Positions 37,831-51,238 of a stretch of 64,000 bases of DNA are shown in pieces; position 1 is the stretch's first letter, and the number at the start of each line of letters is the position of its first letter. The position numbers were made by a program, and so were the translations under genes. Location: contig NC_037593.1 of assembly GCF_003073045.1 (NCBI RefSeq), positions 13,400,735-13,464,734 of the forward strand, in the 5' to 3' direction. The stretch comes from Pomacea canaliculata (Eukaryota; Mollusca; Gastropoda; Architaenioglossa; Ampullariidae). A model generated the notes under the pieces. It made no database searches. It had not been told where the DNA came from and saw only the letters and a program-made list of their open reading frames with translations.

Positions 37831-40665
37831 GGTAATATGTAGAGGAAATAAAACAAACCGATGAAATGCGTGAAAGTCTGGAGCACCAGCTGGCGTTGGA
37901 GTAAAACGATCCAGAACCTACGAAAGTGTTGTGTTTTAATTGTTGTTGTGGAAAGATTGGCCGGGAAGAGAACCGCATCTTACCGTTACACACATTTAAT
38001 CCCAGAAAAATCTCATCGCACCACTGTACAACTTTAAGCCTAATTTAATTATTGCTGACTTTTAATACACGTCATGTTTTAAACAATTATTATTTATGTG
38101 TTCTGCTGAATATATTTTATGGGCAGGTCCTTCGATCTTACTATATAGATGATTGTACTAGGAAAATTCCGCTTACCCTCTTTCGCGTTTGTTTAGGGGT
38201 GTGCGTATGTAGGAGAGCCGTTCGCAAAAAACTGTAACGAAAGTATTATTTCTTAATTTTTGCTCTCTATATAGGGGATTTATAAGCATATTTAATTACC
38301 GTGAATTATTTTTAGGCAAGCAAAACATATATCACTGCTCAATTCTCTGGTTCTCCAACGATATTCAGATCATTCCTGTGGCAAAGCAGTATATATGAAT
38401 TGTGTGACAGCTTTCTAGATATTTATTGATGTATATATTGCATAACTGCTAATTTTAAAGGTTCCCTCCATCAGCCGTTATTTCGGAATCAATCCTGACG
38501 CTGCAACGGGCATATATGTTTAACACGTACTACATATACCTTTTTTCCAAGCCTGGCAAAAAGTTCGAGCTTTCGCTGTAAACAGCTGTTCTCACTTTTA
38601 TACCCACGATGTAACATTGAAATCTAGCTGATTAAACATGGGTCACTTATCCTAATAGGAAAATCTTAATACGAATTAAAATATCGACAGCATAGTATGT
38701 TGATTTTCTTGATATTTTCGTCTTTCGAGTGTTCGGCATTTACCATCTGGAAAGCTGATAATACGAACTGTTCCCCTGTCTTTTCTCGTTTTTAATTGTT
38801 GTAGCAATTTATAACACAACAGTCATCATTTTCTTCCGTCTCTGGACTTTCATTAACAGTATTAACAACTAATGAATGGCTAGCACACTGACCATGGACT
38901 GACACCGGCATTCACGACCAGCGCTCACTGCGCATGCGCTGAATAATTGATGAAATACCCTCATCTATCTGTGTTGAAAAAAAGTTTGTTGTAATTTAAG
39001 ACAGCGTGGCAGAGCATCCCTCTGGTCTACACAAAATCACGGACAGAAATTTCAAAAAAGTATACAAATGCTATGGTAACACTCTAACACCACAGTAAAT
39101 ACCTCGTTTTCGTATTTCACTTCCGGTAGTCAGGGCGAATAATGGTTTCGCTTAAAACAAAAATTGGACGGCGAAACAAAAATGATTTTCATTTAAGATA
39201 AAGTATAATCATCGTGACAAACTCGGATGGCTGCGTAATCTGTTTCGTGTACGAGAAGCACAAAGAGATGCAGCGTGTGGGCTGACAAGTGAGTAATGCG
39301 AAAACTAGCAGTGCTTTACTCGCGCATGCGCAACAATGATTCAAGAAACCCACGACTATTCGGTGCTTACACAATACCTTACTTATTGTTTATTATTTTT
39401 TTATATAAGAAATTAAAATGAAATTTTATGCTGAAGAGTCGAAGCCGGGAGTTATCTCTCAATGTTATATTTCATGAACTTTTCATGAGTCTACAAACAA
39501 TCTGCAATTCAAGTAAGCATATCATGTCACATACACAGTAACACTCTACCTCATCCTTACCTACACAGATATAAAGGCATTCACCAACATTTTAAGATAA
39601 CACTATCCCAGAGGGCGATTCGGGGCAAAACGATATAAGTTTTACTAACTTGTTTCATGTAAATTGTAATATTCTCTGTAATAAAATTGATACACTAAGT
39701 ATAGTTCTGGTCTGCAAGCTCGAAGTAAAATTCCTGTATCTTCTGTTGTTATTATTCTGTGGGTTTATATTTTTTGTGAAGCTCTTTGATGGTGGGGTGA
39801 AGTGCTATTGACTATATCAATTAACTTTATTTATTGTTATAGAGAATTTGAAAGAAATGATATCAAACAGGAGTATACAATCCATTTAATAATAATAGCA
39901 TTGCATATAACCATAGACCTATCAAAAATTACAGTATTAGAAAGCAATATTACAAAATGAACAAATATGAGGCTAGTTAGGCACACAATTCTGAAATATG
40001 CAAATAATCTCAAGGTTTCGGATAATATGTGCTGGTCTTGTATCTGATACCTGTAATTTTCTTTTGGGTGCCACCTGTTTAGGTGACTTGTTCACCATGG
40101 CACAGCCTTCATTGTTAGCATTAAGTGCATAAACAGCCTATCACAGAGTTCGCTTATCAGATGTTACAGCTGGGGGAATATTTGCCAAAAAATGTCAGAT
40201 GCAAACATGATTTGAACACTGAAAACAGTATCATAGCGAAAAAAATATTTTATAATTTCATTTTTGCATCACTATCATTTCTTAAAAATGATAAAAATAT
40301 TTTTCTAAATTCTCACTCAAAATATATATATACACACACGCGCGCATACAATTTATATGGAGCTGACCTGTAGTTTTACTGTATCATAGTACTCAAAGGT
40401 TTTGCTGGTTTTGTAAGACTAAATAGTACTTGGTATTGAACCAAATTGTATCGCTTACTTTGATGTATTTATGCCTGTATAATGACATGAAAGATGATGT
40501 GTGTAGGAAATGTGTGTGCAGCAACATACCATAAATTGAAGGATTACAAACAGTAGAGGTAGACTTCTGAGAAACCTAGGAAACAGGTAATGACAGTTTG
40601 ATATTAATAATGTAAGTGTTAATACAATTAACTGAGAGATGCAACTGATTGTTCTTCTGTTTTAG

Positions 40666-43086
40666 GGAAAAGTAAGGAGCATGGGTTGTTCTGTGCATTT
40701 GAGCATCTTGCAGCACCTAGTTCAGAGTCTTCGTGATGCCTGCAGCAAAGAAATGTGCCTTGTCAATGACTTCCACATCACAGGATTAATCAGTGTCAGT
40801 TCACGGGACCTTTCTTCAGCATCATTTATCATCAGTGAGCATGCAAAGCCCTCTAAGGAAAATGCAGCTGAGTTGTTTTGGGATGGTGCCAGTTTCCATG
40901 CTGTGTCTTCTTTGTCACTCGCTCCAAGCTTGGGTTATGAAATGTGTGCTTGCACATGCTGCATCTGTTCGTATGCAGATCAACAACATTCACCAGCAAG
41001 AGTTAGAACTGTTGTCAGCACAGAGTCAAACTCTAACCAAGTCTCTGAGCATCAAACACAGTGTTCTCTTCATTCAGCACTTGGATGTGGATCAAATGGA
41101 GTTAAAGGGGACCTCCAAGCTGCACAAACTGGATCATCAGCAGAAGCATGTCATGTCAAACTGCTGATGGGAAATTCTTTGCACCATCAGTTGAATGTGG
41201 AGGAAGTTGCAGCATCTCAGCATTTTCCTTCATCTGATAGCCCTAAGAGTAAAGAAGATGGAAGTTTAGGAGTTTTGATTATCAACATGAGCAGCTCCTG
41301 CAAAGATGTAATGCATGGTCAAGACAATAAAACTGTCAATGGCAGCATGGAGTTTAGTTCATCACGCTCTGAAATGGCATCCTTGCCTTTGCCAAAGGTG
41401 GAAGCACTAGATGATGACCATCATCTAGAATCTTTTGAACCAGCCGTATCTGAAGTGAATAATATTTCAGTACATGACCAGCCTTTACAAGAGCAAAATA
41501 CACACACCCCTGAAAGTGCAGAGTGCAATTTTGTTAAATCTGAATTTGAAAATGATTGTGGTTGTTCAGGGAATCAATTGAAGCAAGAAGCACATTATGA
41601 TACCTGTGGCATTGGGACTACACAAATTAAGATAGAGCCAGGAGATAAGCATGGGAAGATTGCTGTTAGTTTTGAAGAGAGAGAATTTTCATCAGTGCCA
41701 GCACTGGAAACACTAGAAAACATTAGAAGTGCCTTTCCAAAACAAGAACCATGTCAGTCTTTTGAGGCAGGAAGCAGTGATGTGGAGGAGGACAGTAGAA
41801 GAAGTACCATCAACCGGGAATTACATAAGGTCAGCATGCTCTCAGCAGTGACAGTTTTGTCTGGTGCTGCAAAAGAAGCGGCAAAATCAGGTCAAGATTG
41901 TTTTCTTACACCAGTGGACAATAGCAGCACCTTTCCAGTTATCTCTTCAACAGTGAGTCTTGCCAGCATTGTAAGCTCACAAGAACAATGGGAGGATCAA
42001 TGGTCACAGGTGGCTGAAACTGTGAAAGCTCATGCTAACTCTTCTCCCGAGCACTCTTTTGACAGCACTGGTGATGAAATTCATTCAGATGGTATGCAGT
42101 CTGCCCCTAGATCAAGTGCATATGTTCCATCATCTTTCAGCCAGGAGAGCGTCAGCTCAGAAGGTTCTAAACTGCCCCTTTATGTATCTCGTTACAAAGA
42201 GATTAGACCGAAACTTACACCTGACTACACTAAACAACTATCTGCAGTGTTAGGACAAAATGCATGCAAGAGGTCAAAGATATTAATGGTTGATAAACGT
42301 AGAAGGAAAAAGAGCTCAAAGGTCTCATCATGCCCTGTGGATATATCTTCATATTCTGGAGCATTAGGTTCTACCTCTGTTCCCGTATTCCAATTCTCGC
42401 AATTAGGTGTACATCAGGTCAGCACTTCCAACAGCCAATCCCAAGGCACAGTAAGTTCCAATGTCCTTGCTGCAGACACACATAATTCTGGAGTTGAAAA
42501 TATGTCACTGTCAGGAACGCACAGCCATTATGTAGTTGGGGTCTTTCCTACAGAGAGCCCACAGTTCAGTTCTAGGTTTACACCTTCAGGAATACTCCAT
42601 CAGCCCCCACAAAAAATTAGGAAGAAAAATGCTAATATACCATCAGCCCATGGGGTCGACCACCTGATTTTGTCCCCAGATAAGGGATCTGGAACTGTTG
42701 TCTTTGTAAATGGTATGAACACGTATCCAGTGGAGACAATGATATCACCAGGAGGAATTCAAGTGAGTCAACCCACCAGAGTCTGCACCACTGAGTCCTC
42801 ATCACAGGCATATGATTCTGGCAAAGCTGAGGTTCAGCAATCTGGCAATATAGGAGTAAACGGAAGTCAAAGCAAGTTATCTGAGGAATCTTGTGGAAAG
42901 AATTCTTTTTTACAACTTCAGAACTCACAGAATGAGTCTTTGAAGAAGTTGAAACCAATTCTCCCTAAACCCCCTGCCACAGATCTGAGCAATCAGGCAT
43001 CAAATCGACTGTTCACGTCATCAGGGATAAGTTCCTCCACAAACAGAAATAAGTACAGGCAGTACAATACTGAAAAGAAAAAGTAA
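40666..43086 (+). CDS. Unrecognised 801-aa Ser-rich, probably nuclear protein
   Basis: A long open frame from the ATG at 40681 to the TAA at 43084-43086. A good acceptor (TTCTGTTTTAG ending 40665) lies just upstream and the frame is open through it, so a 5' exon may exist. The end AAAAAG/GTAAAG could also be a donor, so the protein may continue. I recognise no domain. Visible: an N-terminal ~90 residues that look folded (QSLRDACSKEMCLVNDF), a cysteine cluster CACTCCICS near residue 88, then low-complexity Ser-rich sequence. SUMO-type motifs include FVKSEFE (~residue 282), QLKQEA, IKIEPG (~316) and FPKQEP (~353). A basic cluster KRRRKKSSK (~539) looks like a nuclear localisation signal. Role as a transcriptional co-regulator is inference from composition only. 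Confidence 0.7.
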   Translation, partial: GKVRSMGCSVHLSILQHLVQSLRDACSKEMCLVNDFHITGLISVSSRDLSSASFIISEHAKPSKENAAELFWDGASFHAVSSLSLAPSLGYEMCACTCCICSYADQQHSPARVRTVVSTESNSNQVSEHQTQCSLHSALGCGSNGVKGDLQAAQTGSSAEACHVKLLMGNSLHHQLNVEEVAASQHFPSSDSPKSKEDGSLGVLIINMSSSCKDVMHGQDNKTVNGSMEFSSSRSEMASLPLPKVEALDDDHHLESFEPAVSEVNNISVHDQPLQEQNTHTPESAECNFVKSEFENDCGCSGNQLKQEAHYDTCGIGTTQIKIEPGDKHGKIAVSFEEREFSSVPALETLENIRSAFPKQEPCQSFEAGSSDVEEDSRRSTINRELHKVSMLSAVTVLSGAAKEAAKSGQDCFLTPVDNSSTFPVISSTVSLASIVSSQEQWEDQWSQVAETVKAHANSSPEHSFDSTGDEIHSDGMQSAPRSSAYVPSSFSQESVSSEGSKLPLYVSRYKEIRPKLTPDYTKQLSAVLGQNACKRSKILMVDKRRRKKSSKVSSCPVDISSYSGALGSTSVPVFQFSQLGVHQVSTSNSQSQGTVSSNVLAADTHNSGVENMSLSGTHSHYVVGVFPTESPQFSSRFTPSGILHQPPQKIRKKNANIPSAHGVDHLILSPDKGSGTVVFVNGMNTYPVETMISPGGIQVSQPTRVCTTESSSQAYDSGKAEVQQSGNIGVNGSQSKLSEESCGKNSFLQLQNSQNESLKKLKPILPKPPATDLSNQASNRLFTSSGISSSTNRNKYRQYNTEKKK

Positions 43087-46000
43087 AGGAGATTTTTTTA
43101 TTTAAAGAAATTCACTCTTGTTTTTGATGAATTGCCCTGGCAAACTGACGCAAGTAGGCTGTTCGCAAATAGATAAGTTTCTGGCTTGTATCACTTTATG
43201 TAATATTTTAGAAGCTTTGGTGGTGGCAGCATTGACTTTAAGATTTCAGGCTACAAAAGCCCTTGCAGCAGTGAATTTACTAACTAGCTTGATCAGCTGG
43301 GCTAGGACACCAACGTCACAATAACCTTAACACATTTTATGTGCCGAAGTTTTCCAAGCAGAAAATTGCATCGGTCACCTCTTGAATCTTACACAAGCTC
43401 ACACATACATGCAGCACACACATCCCAGGACAGCGCAAGTTCTACGCGCTACATATAACATTCTTTTCGAAACACCTCCGAGATAGCACAGTGATAAAGG
43501 CTATTCTGCAATCATTAAGGAGTGTGTGTGCTGGGAGTTGTTTGGAAGAGACTGAGCGTCAATGCCGTGTTATGTATGCTCACTCCTTGTAAACAGGGTT
43601 CAATAAATTTGTTCGGTGAGGGACGATCAGCCCATTTTACTTTGTTTGAGATGTACTTGAACCAGGAGGGACGAGTCGGTCCAGCAGACTTCCTATGACG
43701 TGCTTGCTAAACGGAAGCTAGATGAGTAATCTGTCCGCTTACATAATTAAAGAGCTAAGCCGCCTACCTGCAGGAAATGATTTGTTTGAATTATCTCCCG
43801 ATTGGCCTATCTGTGCTTCGCTTTTTATCCATCTGAAGTTTGTCAGCGGCTTCTGTGGGCTTCCCAATAAACTACTTCATAAGATCAAAATATGCTGTAC
43901 GAGACATTAAATTACCGCAATGTACACCCTGTAAGATGAATCGTCTTAAAGCAACGAAACTGCTGTAGGAAACAGTGCATAGCATTAAAGCTTTCTTAAA
44001 TACACTATACAAAATATTTGCCCACCCTCTTTCCATTTGATTTTTTCCCCACAATGTAGCAAACATTTGAGAGACAGTTAAACGGTCGGGAGGACAAACC
44101 TGGCCTTGAACCGAGAAAGAAAACCGGAGAGTTTTGGAGGGGACGGGGAATAAATTACGCTTACAGAGTAACAGTAACATCTTTATTCTCGAATAAGAAA
44201 ATAAAAAAGCGATTATAGGTGATGGAGATCGCTTGTGTGATGTATGAGCCATACCCAACCTTCATCGTGAACATTTTCTAAAACTTGGTTTACAGTGTCA
44301 TAAAATGATGAATAAGTATAATCAATTTCGTTCGTTAACAGCGCATGTCACTCTCTTTCTTTCTCTCTGTCTCTGATCTTTTTTCTTTTCAGATGCTCTT
44401 TACTCAAGGGACTCGAATCTCAAACATTCCTTCGATTTTTGTACTATTTTTTGAAACCAGACAGTAGCATGGTGGTCTCGATAGCACGTTCTGAAAGGAC
44501 GATTCGGCAAAACAACGCCTTCACTGCACGTTTTTTTTTCCAAAAACAAACAAACAAAAAAGAAAGAATGTATCTGACTATACATGAAATCTTCTGTGGC
44601 CACGTAAAACCCTTCAAACACCACATCTTGTTAGGAACAGAAAATAACACACCTGTCACCGTCTTGGCAATAAGAACATCAAAGTGTGTTTTCCTTAAAG
44701 CTTAAAAAAAGAAAAAATTGCAGGTACAGTCATTAAAATACCTTAGCAGCACCTTGACAGGGAAACTCGTGTAAAAACCAACACAGCCCTTGCAATTTGT
44801 CTTCTTAATTTGGACAACGGCAAAGTCTCCTTGCAGAAGCAGTACATGCTCGGTTTGGATAAAATATACATTTTTACTAATGTTTTAAATTATGATTTAG
44901 GTCATTCGCAAGTAGACAGTTGTGCTATATTCTTGTTTCTTATCGATGTTGCAGTTCGAGCAACTAGTCTTTTCAAAGACACTATAATGCAATCATTGAT
45001 TTCAATGGTATTTGACATGCTTAACCGCCTCCCCAAACCATGATGTGGAAACGGAGATAAAACACACATATATAATATACCAGCAGGTGTCTACATTCGT
45101 ACACGCTCACGCACCCACACACGACGATTTTGCCTACAAATGAGGTCATTAACCCTAACACCGCACACATCTGTACAACTGACTGATGACACAAAGTATA
45201 TCGCATTCAAACACAAACAGCTTTGATTGAAGACGCGAAATCGTTGATGACCTCGAGCAATCCCATGAGCACTATAACAATTATATTCCGACAAGGTAAT
45301 AAAGTATTACCGACTCCACACCACGTCCATATTTGCAAGCTGACTGACTGCTACAAGGAGAACAGTTTGCAGCCTCGATGGGCGATGCTAACGAGAACGC
45401 CCATGGACTTTTCAGACTATGGAGGGATGCAAGTTTGCTTTGAGAACTATGTCTCAACAACCAGAAATGTGGAATTCGGCAATAGTTTCTTACACCCAAC
45501 GTAGACAGCCAAATGACAGGGGCCAGAGATCAAATGCGTGTCGCTGTACCCCAAGGTTTGTTTTTTTATTATTGTTTTCCTTCTTTCTGCCTGTTTCTTA
45601 TTTGTTCCGGAAGCTTGTCAGCATGTATTTCTCATCTCTCTGTCTTCCTCTTAGTCTTCCACTCGATCTTTTAACAATTTTATGCACACACATATATTAC
45701 TATAATACGCGCGTGCATCTTTTATGTACTCTTTCGTCAGCGTTATTTTCCACTTAACGTTTTAGTGATTAGAAGATATTTTGTCAAGAGCCAAGCAAGA
45801 TTGTAACGCATCTTTGTCACAAAAATATACTTCAATTTATTAATTTCTTCTTCTTTATATTTGATAAATAGTTGGTGGTGCTGTACTGTCAGTCCTCAAG
45901 GAGATCCATCATCCCATATCCCCAGAGTTCTATGTTTAGGCTTTTTGTCCAGTGTTTATTAGAGAAATTTATTTTTGGATACTTTTAGCATTTTTTAAAA

Positions 46001-47600
46001 TTCAGATGATTATATTCTTAGTTGCTTATTTAACGAGTACGCGTTACAAAGTTGCCGACCTTCACTTGCCATGAAAATGAGTATTAAACACCCAGATGGT
46101 CTGGCCACACCTGAGAGGCTGACCAGACACTGGCTAGCATGCACCTCGAGTCCCGTGTTTGTCGATCAACATTATTGCTAAGCTAGCGGCAATATAACGG
46201 TCCCCTGTACGTGTCACCTCACCAGGCTGTCAGCAAAGGACAGAGGATGTTTTGGCAGCAACATTTGCGTGCGGGGCAAGGAGGGAGGGGTTGGGTTACC
46301 GTGGAAGTGGGAGGGTTGCGTGGGGACGATAACTCACCTGTTTTTGTCCAAGTGGCTCGTGCTCTTGCTTCCGCTATGTGGTTGTGTTCTGCTGGGCACA
46401 GGACTCGGCTTACACCTCATCATTAGCCGGCAAGAACTCTCTGCGATAGTAAGTGTGGGATGCAACTGCTCTCAATTTTTGTTCTCGTTTTTTAACTATC
46501 ATCGCTGTAATTTGACAGAATGCCATTTTGATTACTTTACTTTCATAAAATAATATGATTTTCAGCCTCAGTATAACAAGCTCCAAGGGGCATACATTTG
46601 GTTGCTTTATGATATTTTCAGGTTTGCTTCTTTTAAACATGTAAAAATTTGGTGTTTCCACATAATATAAGCTAAGTATTACTTTTTTTCTTTAAACTAA
46701 AATAACTTCGCTGGGAGAAAATGCAGTATCGTCGAATGTTGTTACCATCAATCAGCAGGCAGTATACAGAAGAAGATAGGGACAGTGTGAAAAAGAATAA
46801 ACATCACTAAATTACAGAGAATGAGAAAGGGAGTACGAAACATCGATAAAAGACAGAATTTCTGCCTAGCCTTTTTTCTGTTTTTAATGTTGACAGGGTG
46901 AGCTGTTTCTGTCGATCCTGGAAAGTGAAATAAAAAAAAAAAGAGAAACAAGATAGAAGCAAAAAATAATAATTGAAAAAAATCCCATTTCTCAGTGAAC
47001 GATCGATGAATCACTAAAATAAAAATCAGTCAGTAAAATTAATTCGTAAAAAGGATTTGCAGCTTGCATCTGCACTGTGCTATATTATTTGACAAGCAAT
47101 TCGCTTTAAACAAAAAGTGAGAGGACAAGCTAACGACATTTGCTGCAGCAGGACTAGCCCGAGGTCACACTACACCTGCACGTCCAGCCTGCGTCCAGCA
47201 TCTGCGTCTCGATGCAGCAGAAAACGCAAACATGCTTGCCGACGCCGGTCTCAAAAGGCTCCTTGTCTTGGCAAACTTTCACACTTTGGTGTGCTTGCAC
47301 AAACCTCAAGAACCTCCAGACTGCCCGCTGTATCTGGGGAAAGAGTGGGAAGGGGACAGCCGCAGACTCACCGGCCTCTGTGTCCCTTTCGCAAACTATG
47401 CGCAAGACCGGAAGTGCTAAAAAACATGTGTAAAGATTTGCCTACCTTACTGACAGAGACAAGAAAAACATCTCGTGCGCTAGCTCACCCTGTCCTGCAC
47501 AGACTAGAGCACTAGTTTCGTGCTGCACTAGGGCAGGTTAGAAGAAACGCGTAAGTGCAATGTCTGAGGCTTGTGGTCAGTCAACGGACGTGTAGAGGTG
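43087..47600. other. Intergenic interval before the sulfotransferase array
   Basis: It holds the presumed 3' untranslated region of the 801-aa gene (AATAAA-type hexamers near 43603 and 43866). After that, mostly AT-rich sequence shows no recognisable gene. A GC-rich island at about 47110-47420 is open in several frames at once and is discussed under findings. A hydrophobic open stretch (WLVLLLPLCGCVLLG, about 46350-46420) ends at a possible donor (46449) but has no in-frame ATG. Confidence 0.4.
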
Positions 47601-47799
47601 GATGGCTGACTGTATGCCTAGACCAACGCTCGACCTCTTGCGAAGTTCTCTGCTGCTAGTTTCGGCGAGCCTAAAGCATGAATAATATGACTAAACCGGA
47701 AGCTTTGTACACACCAGCCTCGTTCTGATAATTAAGCTGAAACATTGCAAAACCGGAAGCTGTTCTGTCAATAGCCTCGTTCTAGGAGCAAATTGCAAA

Positions 47800-48235
47800 A
47801 AATAAAAATAAAAAATAAAAAAATAAAAATCGAATGCGAGCCATCCAGGGGATACAGATTCATGGTCAGTCAGTCGTCCCTTGACCGTCACCTGTCGTTG
47901 GCGGGAACACATGGATAGACGCGGCAGTTGACAGGGCCGCCACTCTTGCCTATTTTGGGCGATGGTCAGCAGGTCCTGTACAGGACAACCAGTCCAGTCT
48001 TTGACGTTCGTAAGCCAGGTCTTTTTTTTTAATTGGCCACCACGGCGTGAGCCACCCTCCAAGGTACCTTGAAGGATAGTCTTCGACAGGATGTCGTGCC
48101 GGGTCACGTGGGTAAAAAAGACCAGCTTACGTTGCTTGTTTGTGGAAAGTAGAGGTTCCTGGTGTCCTACGATTGTGGCTGAGGTTTGGGAGGAGGTGGG
48201 GTGGTGGGGGCTGTAGGTTACTCCCACTGTATTAT
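47800..48235 (-). mobile_element. LINE 3' end (RT C-terminal domain) in array unit A
   Basis: On the - strand the frame reads KLVFFTHVTRHDILSKTILQ, then GTLEGGSRRGGQLKKKTWL, then NVKDWTGCPVQDLLTIAQNR and W. This is the hallmark C-terminal block of many non-LTR ORF2 proteins (HVxRHDxLxKTILQGTxEGxRRRGRPRKxWxDNxKEWTG). The copy ends in a short A/T-rich tail near 47805-47830 and is severely 5'-truncated. It lies within leader DNA of unit A. Confidence 0.8.
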
Positions 48236-51076
48236 ATCACACCATATCCAAGGGCTGTAAAACTCGCGTTGTTTGTCAGAACTAAATAAACGCCTGTCTG
48301 ATGCCTCCTCGCCACCAACCCGCCCACCAAACGAGTGGCTGGCCTTTTAGATGACGCACAACACAATCATGATTGCCATTAATTAACCATCACGAGCACG
48401 CGGCATGTTCTGAGCATGACGTCACCCAGCAGTTAACGGTGAACTCGGATAGCATGATGGCGCCTGTGTTTTTTAAAAATTGGATAATGCGTTGCCGCGC
48501 CAACCTTTGACAGTTATTTTCAGCCATCCACTTCCTCTCTCTCACACACACTCCAGACTCGGAGACGGTACAACAGAAAGGTTGATTTAGGTGGGCACAC
48601 GAGGTCAAAGCCACCCGATTAGAAAAGTCATCTTGACTGGAGCACAGCGGGCTTTACGTCGTAAAGAAGTTAAAACTCCGTTGGCTGTTGGAAGTAAGGG
48701 AGTTATTTGAATGTGAAGCTCGGGGTCACATTCACTCTAGCTGTGAGTTTGACTCGTAGCTGTCGGCTACAATACTTACAAAATATTTAAAATTTCATTA
48801 AAATATAAGCATTTATTTATCATCGAATTTTTTCGACTTTCACCTATTCGACCATATTCGCTTCAATGTGATGTAAGTGAATGTAGCATTTTAAATCCGA
48901 TAGAATTTGAAGATTTTTCCATTTATAATAAAACAGAAGAGCTAGAAATGAGAAAGTTTGAAATATCAAAGTGGATGGTGCGCAACCGATCAAACTTTCA
49001 GTGTATGTTTGTGAGTGAGAGACAGAGAGAGATGTTTCCTTGGCATATTTGAGAAGTCCCACACTTTCTTCTAGTGTATGAGTATCCCTACAATTATTTC
49101 ATGGAGCCATAAAAAAGACAGAAGGAGAAATATGGAGCATCATTGTGTGGGGTGGAGATGAACTACAGTTACCCACGAGCTAAAGACGCATAAAGATAAC
49201 GACAGATCGAATCGGTGTGCTGCATGTTGATGTGGCAAATGAAACACAATCACTGTTGTCTTCACGCTCAGCTGCGACAATTTATTGCCGCCGTCCACAG
49301 TTGAGCAAATCGACCCTCCCCTCAGTCTTGTTTATAAAGAGACATATGGTTAATATTTCTGAGCCATATGACTGTCAGGAAGATTTGTAATACGTCCTCG
49401 AGGAGCTTTTATCGATGTCTTTGGCACGGGTCGTGGTGAATGAGCCTCACAAATCTTTCTGAACGACTCAACCTTAAACTTTTTCTTGGAACTTCTAGTA
49501 TAAGAAAGAATTAACACTTTGGACACAGCCTGATATTAGTTACATTACCCACATTGTACTTCTATAGTAGTACTGAGAGGACTTAAGGACTAGATCGTCT
49601 GTCCCTGCTACTACGAATGTTGCCCAAGGTTCGAAAAGAGTCACAAAGTGAATATATTCGGCTTGTCGGATTCGTCTTCGATTTTTCTTTCTTTCTCTTT
49701 TTTTAAAAAATATTTTATGTTTTTGTTTTGTTACAGGTTACATCAAAAAGCTTTCTTTCAGCAACACTGTTCGAAAAATTTATTCCTCGACTTTCTACCA
49801 GCACCTCAGAATCTTGCGATTTTATAGACACTTCGTCCTAGAAAATGACAGAAACGAGGAATGATCTGTCCCACCTTTCACCAACCGAAAGCATGTTTAT
49901 ATTATTATTTTGTAGGGGGATGGAGGACTAAGGTGGGGAGGAAGCTGCAGATTTTCCTTGCCTCAATGACCCTTTGTCACAATTTGCTGTGTTTTCCTCT
50001 CCATTCTTTAGCGATCGAAGCCCGAACTAAATGCACTGACCAGAGTGCTAACGCTCGATGTATTTTTCTGGGCAGACCTTATTAAACGGAAAAGTTGACC
50101 TTTTCACTAGTCACGTGCTCTCTTTGTGCAAGAGTCGACGTCACTTCCGCTTGGGCTATTTCAGCGACAGGCAGTTCCTGAGGGTCTATTGTCAGCGCCA
50201 TGACGATGTTCAGACCAATAACACTGCATGTTTAGTCAAGTTATACTGACCGGTCTACGGGTTTCTCATGTTCGAAACACGGATCTCGACCATCAAGGTC
50301 CTTTTTTTCGAACAACGCTCTCAAGCCTCAGTCTGTATCGACAATTCTTAGGTGTTCTTGAACCATTAAGAAGATATCTTTTTCTGTGAGTTTACTCTGT
50401 GGCTACATCCCCAGAAAGCACCTATATGATGATAACCTGTGAACTTAAAACCTGAAACTTCAACACAGCTTCTGAACTGCGCCTGTTTCCAGCCCATGGT
50501 TGCCTAACAACCAGACATGAAGCAGATCTATTAGTCAAGGGTAAAACATACATTGGAAGCATCTATATGTCTTCAGAGCCTTTGTTAGGAAAAGAATCAT
50601 TTATCACCTGTGTGAGAAAGGTGCAGATGGCGCTGTGGTAGGGGAACGTGGGGAAAATCAGGGAAACTGGCTGTGAGAGACTTTCAAGATTCTCGCCCTC
50701 GTGTCCTGTTGCCGACCCTAACGCATTTTTTTCGCCAGGAAGTCTACAGTAGATGCTAGCATCAAGCAACCTAAACTCGCCGCATGCGGTGTCCTTTGAA
50801 GATTCACTAACGTTTATACTTAACACCAAGGATGCAAAACAAGAGAGAAACAAGCATACAACTGTTTGGTCTTCATTTCTTTTACCTTTCTCTCGCGATC
50901 ATCTCCATTTATAACGCGAGTGAAATTTCCATTCCGGAAATAAACTTATATATTTCTTCATCGTAACGAGAGAAAAAACCTCGGGAAAAATATCTTCAGC
51001 CGCAGTAGCGGGCACGTTGGGAATCCATTTCCGCTGTTAGAATCGGATGCTCGGGGGAGGAACACAATCGGCATCG

Positions 51077-51238
51077 ATGGTTTTGCTTTATATCCGGTCA
51101 ATACATAAAACCTCAGCAGACCTTCTAGCCATGGCTGTTGACCATATGCAAGAAGGAGAATCATTCATAGGCTGGCACCTGTTTCTAGTTTCAGGACCCT
51201 GCAACGTTTCTAGAGCCAAGTTAACCATGTGGTAAAGT
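51077..51238 (+). other. Leader open frame of unit A (upstream ORF)
   Basis: An ATG opens a 53-codon frame (MVLLYIRS..., ending ...AKLTMW, TAA). It is equivalent to the frames at 57542 in B and 63781 in C, which share ADLLAMAVD, EGESFIGWHLFLV and PCNV. In A the segment is cut off from the main gene by about 770 bp that B and C lack. Differences between A and B are mostly amino-acid changing, so coding constraint is not evident. It may simply be transcribed leader. Confidence 0.35.

Larger units (their letters stand above)
35168..40665. other. Intergenic interval between CHID1 and the 801-aa ORF gene
   Basis: The CHID1 3' untranslated region probably occupies the first kilobase (an AATAAA lies at 36319-36324). 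It also holds the tandem-arm foldback at 36394-36799 and a segment at about 37380-37830 related to the sulfotransferase-array leaders. The part from about 37.5 to 39.4 kb is less AT-rich in places and may hold promoter and 5' exons of the next gene, but none could be demonstrated. Confidence 0.4.

Noticed and set aside
46269-46553. Signal-anchor first exon of another Golgi enzyme
   Set aside because: The hydrophobic stretch and following donor are attractive but no in-frame ATG exists and no partner exon could be tied to it.
48390-48614. 74-codon frame on the - strand in unit A
   Set aside because: No homology to any family recognised and no conservation in units B or C.
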